A stretch of 64,000 nt of DNA from Actinobacteria bacterium UBA6100. GTDB taxonomy: Bacteria; Actinomycetota; Coriobacteriia; Anaerosomatales; Anaerosomataceae. The DNA lies in contig DIWS01000002.1 of the NCBI GenBank assembly GCA_002423585.1, forward strand, positions 62,001 to 126,000. The letters run 5' to 3'. A program made the translations under genes and the position numbers. Of this stretch, positions 58,562 to 64,000 are shown in pieces (the stretch's first letter is position 1; every line of letters starts with the position of its first letter). The notes below the pieces were generated by a model, which saw only the letters and a program-made list of their open reading frames with translations, searched no databases and had not been told where the DNA came from.

Positions 58562-59974
58562 TTAGGCGCCGGTGACGAGCGCGCGTCCGGCAGCAAGCAG
58601 CCCCTGGACGGTTTGAGCGCTCTCGGCCTCGGCGTAGATACGCACGAGTGGCTCGGTGCCCGACGTGCGCAGCAACAGCCAGGCATCGTCGGGGAGCAGG
58701 AACTTGATGCCGTCGGCGCGGATGATCTCGCGCACCGCAAGGCCTGCGATCTCCTCAGGGGCTATGGCGGGCATCGCCGTCACGAACGCGTCCTTCACGG
58801 CCGGCTCAAGCTTGAGGTCGACGCGGTCGTACTCCATCGAACCGGTGAGCGCGAGCAGGTCGTCCACGAGCTCGCCGAGGCCCATCTTGCGCTGGCCCAT
58901 CATCTCGGCCAGCAGCAGCGCCATGAGCAGGCCGTCGCGTTCGCGCACATGCGAGGGGATGCCGATGCCGCCGCTCTCCTCCCCGCCCACGAGCACGTCA
59001 CCTTTGACCATCTCGCCGTAGATCCACTTGAAGCCCACCGGCGTGGTGGTGACCTCGCTGCCGAGGCGCGCGCCCACGCGGTCCACGAGCACGCTCGTCG
59101 AGAGCGTCTTCACGATGCGGCCCTTGAGGCCCCGGTCCTCGACGAGGTGGCGCGCCACGAGCGCGATGATGCGATGCGGGTTCACGAAGTTGCCGTTGCG
59201 GTCGGCGGCGCCGATGCGGTCTGCATCGCCGTCGGTGATGAACGCCGCGTCGAGCGCGTGGTCGCGCACGAACGCGCGCGCCTCATCGATGTGCGGTGGG
59301 ATGGGCTCGGGATGCAGGCCGCCAAAGCCGGGGTTTCGCGTGCCGTGGAGTTCGGTGACCTCAACGCCAAAGGAGCGCAGTAGCTCGGCGAGGTACGTCT
59401 GCCCCGCGCCGTAGAGCGGATCGACCACCACGCGCAGGTTCGCCTCGGCGATCACGTTGGCATCGACCATCCTGCGCAACGCATCGAGGTACGGGTTGAT
59501 GAGGTCGACGATCTCCACCGTCGCGGCGGTCTCGGCATCACGCACCGGGGGCTCCGGCACGAGTGCGGCCTCCACGCGATCGGTGAACTCCACGGGGCTC
59601 GCACCGCCGTCATCCATGCGGAGTTTGAAGCCGAGGTACGGTGCCGGGTTGTGGCTCGCGGTGAGCATCACGCCGCCGATGGCGTCCTCATCGTGCGCCA
59701 CGGACCAACACAGCGTCGGCGTCGGCACGTAGCGATCGGTGAGCTTCACGCGCAAGCCGTGAGCCGCGAGCACCTCGGCGGCGGCCCTGGCGAAGCTCGC
59801 CGCCTCAAAGCGCGTGTCGTGCCCGACGATCACGAGTCCGCCCGGGTGCTCGGAGGCGAAGACCCGGCCGGCGGCATCGGCCACGCGGCGCAGGTTGGCG
59901 TATGTGAAGTCGTCGCCGATGACGGCGCGCCAGCCGTCGGTGCCGAAACGGATGCTCGCGGGCTGTGGGCACAT
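58562..59974 (-). CDS. Phosphoglucomutase/phosphomannomutase family enzyme
   Basis: The 470-residue alpha-D-phosphohexomutase has all four motifs: RFGTDGWRAV, the phosphoserine loop TASHNP (S107), metal loop TDGDADRIGAAD, sugar loop GGEESGGIG and the C-terminal RTSGTEPLVRIY. It would supply glucose-1-phosphate or mannose-1-phosphate for the sugar nucleotides used in this region. ATG 59974 has GGGAGTGA upstream. Confidence 0.92.
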   Translation of the reverse strand: MCPQPASIRFGTDGWRAVIGDDFTYANLRRVADAAGRVFASEHPGGLVIVGHDTRFEAASFARAAAEVLAAHGLRVKLTDRYVPTPTLCWSVAHDEDAIGGVMLTASHNPAPYLGFKLRMDDGGASPVEFTDRVEAALVPEPPVRDAETAATVEIVDLINPYLDALRRMVDANVIAEANLRVVVDPLYGAGQTYLAELLRSFGVEVTELHGTRNPGFGGLHPEPIPPHIDEARAFVRDHALDAAFITDGDADRIGAADRNGNFVNPHRIIALVARHLVEDRGLKGRIVKTLSTSVLVDRVGARLGSEVTTTPVGFKWIYGEMVKGDVLVGGEESGGIGIPSHVRERDGLLMALLLAEMMGQRKMGLGELVDDLLALTGSMEYDRVDLKLEPAVKDAFVTAMPAIAPEEIAGLAVREIIRADGIKFLLPDDAWLLLRTSGTEPLVRIYAEAESAQTVQGLLAAGRALVTGA

Positions 59975-60164
59975 GGATGATCACTCCCGGACGGATCGAT
60001 GGGCGTGCGTGAACAGGCATGTTCTGCCGCTCACATTCTGCCTCATACGGTGCGGATGCGGTATCACGGGAGGGCAACAAGCCACATGCGCCCCGTGGAG
60101 AGCGGCGAGTGGCCCCTGACACCGCTCCTCCGGTCTCGGGGCACGCACGACCTCGCGTGGTCGA

Positions 60165-61112
60165 TCACGTTGCCGTGGCGCTACCTACGCTCTCCCACCA
60201 GCTGACGGTCCTCTTGATCCCCTCGTCGAACTGCATCTGCGCCTCAAAGCCGAAGAGTCTCTTGGCCCTGGTCACATCCAGCTTGCGTCGGGGCTGACCA
60301 TTCGGCTTTGTCGTGTCCCAGATGATCTCCCCCTCGAAACCCACGTGCCTTCCGATGAGTGCTGCGAGATCTTTCATGCTGATCTCCCGGCCCGCACCCA
60401 GGTTCACCGGATCAGGCCCATCATATCTCTCGGCCGCGAGCACTATCGCTCTCGCACAGTCCTCGACGTAGAGGAACTCACGCGTGGGGCTACCGTCACC
60501 CCAGAGGGTGACATCGGTACCCGCGTCACGCGCTGCGATCATCTTGCGGATCATCGCAGGGATCACATGGCTTGATTCCAGATCGAAGTTGTCACGGGGT
60601 CCGTACAGATTCACCGGGAGAAGGAAGATGCCATTGAAACCGTACTGCTGCCGATAGGCCTGGCACTGCACGAGCATCATCTTCTTGGCCAGGCCGTATG
60701 GTGCGTTCGTCTCCTCGGGGTATCCGCTCCAGAGATCCTCCTCCCTGAACGGGATTGGAGCGAACTTCGGATACGCGCAGATGGTGCCCAGAGCGACGAA
60801 CTTGCCCACGCCCGCCTTGCGCGCCTCCTCGATGAGTTGGATTCCCATGATGGCGTTCTCGTAGAAGTACTGGCCCGGGCTTGCCAGGTTGGCACCGATG
60901 CCGCCCACGACTGCGGCGAGGTGGATGATCACATCGGGTCGCGTATCCGCAATGACACGGACGACTTCCTCATGACATACAAGATCGTAGTCCTTGTGCG
61001 TGGGCGCGAAGACCTCCGCGGCCCCTACGCGCTCCAGCTCCTCGAGGACGAACGCACCCAGGAAGCCTGATCCCCCGGTGACGCACACGCGCTTGTCGGA
61101 CCATGCGGACAT
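60165..61112 (-). CDS. fcl: GDP-L-fucose synthase-like epimerase/reductase
   Basis: The 315-residue short-chain dehydrogenase has the NADP loop CVTGGSGFLGAFV, the Ser/Thr of LGTICAYPK, and Y-x3-K in YGLAKKM, with HLAAVVGGIGAN and LYGPRDNFD typical of GDP-fucose synthase. It converts GDP-4-keto-6-deoxymannose to GDP-fucose or a related sugar. ATG 61112 fits the family start. The 190-bp gap 59975-60164 before it holds no clear site. Confidence 0.88.
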   Translation of the reverse strand: MSAWSDKRVCVTGGSGFLGAFVLEELERVGAAEVFAPTHKDYDLVCHEEVVRVIADTRPDVIIHLAAVVGGIGANLASPGQYFYENAIMGIQLIEEARKAGVGKFVALGTICAYPKFAPIPFREEDLWSGYPEETNAPYGLAKKMMLVQCQAYRQQYGFNGIFLLPVNLYGPRDNFDLESSHVIPAMIRKMIAARDAGTDVTLWGDGSPTREFLYVEDCARAIVLAAERYDGPDPVNLGAGREISMKDLAALIGRHVGFEGEIIWDTTKPNGQPRRKLDVTRAKRLFGFEAQMQFDEGIKRTVSWWESVGSATAT

Positions 61113-61344
61113 ACACTTCAACCCCCGTCTAGAAGGACGACACCACATTGTGTACTCACCTGGAGGCGCCGCGCCAGCCGGCCATGTCAGGACGAACGCT
61201 TCTGGCGTTGATGCCACAGCCACAATACGGCGATTCATTCGGTGAAGGTAGTTCGAGTGCTCGACGGGACCGTAGTCAACGGAGCACGAGTCTCGGCGCC
61301 TGACGGTACGGAAACCCCCTCCGCGAGTGCCCGAACGGCTCGGC

Positions 61345-61350
61345 TATAAT
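61345..61350 (+). promoter_or_regulatory. -10 box upstream of the ABC exporter
   Basis: A perfect TATAAT stands about 34 bases before GTG 61384; the -35 at 17-18 bases is weak. This places the start of transcription downstream of an upstream in-frame ATG (61327), supporting the GTG start. No clear promoter is seen for the divergent fcl gene in the 271-bp gap. Confidence 0.45.
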
Positions 61351-61383
61351 GTGCACGCCGTCCCTTCGACCCTTGGTGGCTAC

Positions 61384-63237
61384 GTGTTCAAGAAGATCCT
61401 CGCCTTCCTTGCCGAGTACCTCAGAATCAACGCCATTCGACGCATGCTCGACATCGTCGAAGTCAAGCGGTCCGAAGTCGCCGGACTCGTTGGATTCGCA
61501 GTCGCCTTCGCCGCATTCGAGGGCGTAGGGCTCTCGTTGCTGCTCCCTGTGCTGCAATACGCCGAGGGCGGAACGACGGCGATAGCCGACAGCTCGGGCT
61601 TGATCTGGCGAACACTCGACCGGTTGCTTGAGGCCCTCCAACTTCCGTTGACCCTGCCCGTGCTTCTGGGGCTGGCGTTCACCCCCATCTTGCTGCGACA
61701 GGTCGTCTTCTTCTTCATGGCGTGGTACTCGACCGTCATCTCATCGCGGATCGGCATCCGCCTCCAGATGCGGACCCTGGACACGATCCTCGACGCGGAC
61801 CCCGAGTTCTTCACGCGCAACCCGGTCGGGCGCATCGTGGGCATCTTGTTCGGACAAACCGGAGCGGCCGGCGCGGCGATCCTCGCGGTGATCAGGCAGA
61901 TCTCAGTGGTGCTGCTGATGGCCTTGTACATCGCCATCCTGCTCGTGATCTCTGTCCCACTCACTGCGACGACGCTGCTCTTCGCGATTCTCGTCTCTAT
62001 GATCATCAAGGCGAACATCAACAAGATTCGCGACTATGCAGTCCAGGCGGCGAACATCAGCCAGGACATGATGGGCCGGATCGTGGAGCGCCTGAGCCTG
62101 ATGCGGCTCATCAAGCTGCGCGACCAGAAGCAGCAGGAGTCAGCGAACATCAGGAAGTTCGCGCTCGTCATGCGCGACATCGCCATCAAGCAGACCAAAC
62201 TGGGTGCGGGGATCGAGGTCACCGCCGACCCGCTGCTTATGCTGTCGGTCTTCGTCACGCTGTACCTGGGAATCGCTGTTCTTGGGATGTCGCTCGCACA
62301 GCTCGGCATGCTCATCTTCGTACTGACGCGCCTGAACGGAAAGGTGAAGGAGTTCAACGGCGTGCGACAGGCGATCTCCGCGAACATGGCCGGCCTCATG
62401 CTCGTGAAACACATGACCGACGATGCGAAGCGCTCCAACACGATCACGAGCGGGCCTTTGCGGTTCGAGGGTCTCAAGGATCGCATCGTCTTCTCCGGCG
62501 TCGGGTTCGAGTACCCCGATGGCTACGATTCCGATGGCAATCTCGTCTCAGCCGGCAAGACCGTCCTGACCGGAGTGGACCTCACGATCCCCGCGGGCTC
62601 GTTCACCGCCCTGGTCGGCCGCTCGGGGGCGGGCAAGTCGACGCTCGTCGAGCTGCTTCCGCGGCTTCGCGATGCAGGCACCGGAACGATAACCTTCGAT
62701 GGTGTCGACATCCACGAATTCCAGGTGGGATCTCTGCGCAAGGGCATCGGCTATCTCACGCAGAGCGCGATGCTCTTCAACGAGACCGTGCGCGACAACC
62801 TCTCGTACGGTCTCGACTACGAGCCCTCCGAGGAGCAGATCAGACGGGCCCTCGAGCGCGCCTATGCGTCGTTCGTGTACGACCTGCCTGAAGGCCTGGA
62901 GACACTCCTGGGCGACCGCGGCGTGCGCTTCTCTGGAGGAGAACAACAGCGGATCAGCCTCGCGCGAGTGCTTCTGGAAGACAGCTCGATACTCATCCTC
63001 GACGAGCCGACGAGTTCGCTCGACTCAGAGTCCGAGGGCTATATCCAGAAGGCTCTATCCGATCTTCACGGTGAGAAGACGATCATCGTCATCGCCCATC
63101 GGCTGGCAACCGTCATCCAGGCCGACCAGCTGCTTGTGGTCGAGGGCGGACAGATCGAAGAACGCGGAACGCACGCCGAACTGGTCGCGAAGAACGGTGC
63201 CTACAAGCGCCTCTTCGAGACCCAGCTGATCACCTAG
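61384..63237 (+). CDS. ABC exporter with fused permease and ATPase
   Basis: The 617-residue half-exporter has six N-terminal helices and a C-terminal ATPase with Walker A LVGRSGAGKST, Q-loop YLTQSAML, signature FSGGEQQR, Walker B ILILDEPTSSLDSES and switch AHRLATV. It may flip lipid-linked glycan or a lipid, as do MsbA/PglK-type exporters, given the glycan genes around it. It is the only plus-strand gene in region 5 and ends in overlap (CTAG) with the convergent glycosyltransferase. Confidence 0.9.
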   Translation: MFKKILAFLAEYLRINAIRRMLDIVEVKRSEVAGLVGFAVAFAAFEGVGLSLLLPVLQYAEGGTTAIADSSGLIWRTLDRLLEALQLPLTLPVLLGLAFTPILLRQVVFFFMAWYSTVISSRIGIRLQMRTLDTILDADPEFFTRNPVGRIVGILFGQTGAAGAAILAVIRQISVVLLMALYIAILLVISVPLTATTLLFAILVSMIIKANINKIRDYAVQAANISQDMMGRIVERLSLMRLIKLRDQKQQESANIRKFALVMRDIAIKQTKLGAGIEVTADPLLMLSVFVTLYLGIAVLGMSLAQLGMLIFVLTRLNGKVKEFNGVRQAISANMAGLMLVKHMTDDAKRSNTITSGPLRFEGLKDRIVFSGVGFEYPDGYDSDGNLVSAGKTVLTGVDLTIPAGSFTALVGRSGAGKSTLVELLPRLRDAGTGTITFDGVDIHEFQVGSLRKGIGYLTQSAMLFNETVRDNLSYGLDYEPSEEQIRRALERAYASFVYDLPEGLETLLGDRGVRFSGGEQQRISLARVLLEDSSILILDEPTSSLDSESEGYIQKALSDLHGEKTIIVIAHRLATVIQADQLLVVEGGQIEERGTHAELVAKNGAYKRLFETQLIT

Positions 63238-64000
63238 CCGACGACCTCACGATACACGGCCGCAGTCTGCTCGGCAGTACGCGCCCACGTGAGTTCCCCG
63301 GCGCGAGCGATACCCCGGCGCATGAGATCGCTTGCCAGAACAGGGTCGCCGAGAATCTCGCGCATCGCTTCCGCAAGTCCCTCAACGTCGCCGGGAGCGA
63401 TCTTCAGCGCCGCATCGGCCACTACCTCGGGCACGGACGCCGCATCGGCGACGATCACCGGAGTTCCAAATCCCATCGCCTCGAGAGGGGGCAGCCCAAA
63501 ACCCTCGTACAGTGAGGGATAGGCCAGCAACTCCGCGCCAACGTACAGTGCGCGCAGTGTGTCATCCGAGACTGCGCCCGTGAAATGTACGCGGCCGGCA
63601 GCCGGATCGTCGCCAAGCACGGATGCCACGTAGTCGCCCGGATCCGAGCCCGCGAGCACGAGCGCGAGTGTGTCGTCGCCAAGAGCGGCGAAAGCCTTGA
63701 GGAGCGTCGGCAGGTCCTTGTGCGGCTTGGTGTTGCCCATCGATAGGATGAACCGTCTGCCCGCAAGCCACTCGGGCACCACCCCTGCCGCCCGCGACGT
63801 GAAGTCGTCGGCGGCGAGCAACACCGAGGTGATGCGTGCCTCCGAATGCGGGAAGAAGCGCACTACGTCGCGGGCAGTATAGGCCGACGGCGTCAGGATG
63901 TGATCGGCAACCCGCACCGCGTGTCCTACGGAGCGCCTATAGACCGCGCGCCGTAGCGCCGAAGACATGACTCCCGGGACCACGAGCGGCGTGAGATCCT
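63234..64000 (-). CDS. Glycosyltransferase family 4 (N-terminus beyond window)
   Basis: About 255 residues of a GT4 enzyme are visible; the frame stays open to the right edge, with DLTPLVVPGV typical of the acceptor domain. The donor-binding half is complete: RFILSMGNTKPHKDLPTLL, GRVHFTGAVSDDTLRALYVGAELLAYPSLYEGFGLPPLEAMGFGTPVI. It would add a sugar to a surface glycan. Confidence 0.9.
   Translation of the reverse strand, partial: DLTPLVVPGVMSSALRRAVYRRSVGHAVRVADHILTPSAYTARDVVRFFPHSEARITSVLLAADDFTSRAAGVVPEWLAGRRFILSMGNTKPHKDLPTLLKAFAALGDDTLALVLAGSDPGDYVASVLGDDPAAGRVHFTGAVSDDTLRALYVGAELLAYPSLYEGFGLPPLEAMGFGTPVIVADAASVPEVVADAALKIAPGDVEGLAEAMREILGDPVLASDLMRRGIARAGELTWARTAEQTAAVYREVVG

Overview
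The window is about 64 kb of GC-rich bacterial DNA, almost fully coding, with most genes on the minus strand in long overlapping operons. The gene order argS-lysA-hom-thrB-...-rho is an actinobacterial arrangement. Multiheme c-type cytochromes, System II cytochrome maturation, menaquinone methylation, two Rex-type redox repressors, a two-subunit (Fe-S type) fumarase and Ni-metallocenter assembly genes point to an anaerobic, respiring deep actinobacterium, for example an uncultured Coriobacteriia/Anaerosomatales-type organism. That placement is inference from gene content; no rRNA is present.

Region 1 (1-12.8 kb): rho, a transaldolase, 2-phosphoglycerate kinase, cyclic 2,3-diphosphoglycerate synthetase, a metallophosphoesterase, thrB, hom, lysA and argS. 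The pair of cyclic-DPG enzymes, best known from methanogens, sits inside an otherwise classical threonine/lysine operon, where thrC would be expected. Then come a small conserved-looking ORF, a possible zinc-dependent phospholipase-like protein, rlmH and a polytopic membrane protein.

Region 2 (12.87-19.81 kb): a compact 6.9-kb integrative element in the 3' half of a tRNA-Thr(CGU) gene, bounded by 48-bp direct repeats. It carries a tyrosine integrase, two excisionase-like HTH proteins, an XRE repressor at a divergent promoter, a tightly overlapping replication operon (initiator-like protein plus DnaC-like loader), one lone HK97-gp10-like phage protein, and a gene-poor stretch with a dispersed repeat family. 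There is no capsid, terminase, portal or conjugation gene, so it resembles a phage-satellite-type or minimal replicating island.

Region 3 (19.8-35.6 kb): housekeeping and carbon metabolism. It holds tmk-holB-ricT, then malic enzyme-fumA-MFS transporter-fumB in one coupled operon, a degenerate nitrilase homologue, a topA of archaeal-like sequence, hypA-hypB-HD, tatC-tatA/B, a divergent STAS pair, and small membrane/TPR proteins.

Region 4 (35.6-53.7 kb): RseC-like protein, an amidohydrolase, menG, a B12-binding radical SAM protein, a Rex-like regulator with a changed NAD site, two lipoproteins, ResC/ResB haem-lyase proteins, three multiheme cytochromes (about 19, 15 and 7 haem motifs) alternating with two membrane-anchored NHL beta-propellers, a TPR protein and a canonical Rex. 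Together these look like a redox-controlled electron conduit on the cell surface.

Region 5 (53.7-64 kb): O-antigen-ligase/TPR protein, polyprenyl-phosphate sugar transferase, glycosyltransferases, phosphohexomutase, GDP-fucose synthase-like epimerase and an ABC exporter, i.e. surface glycan synthesis.
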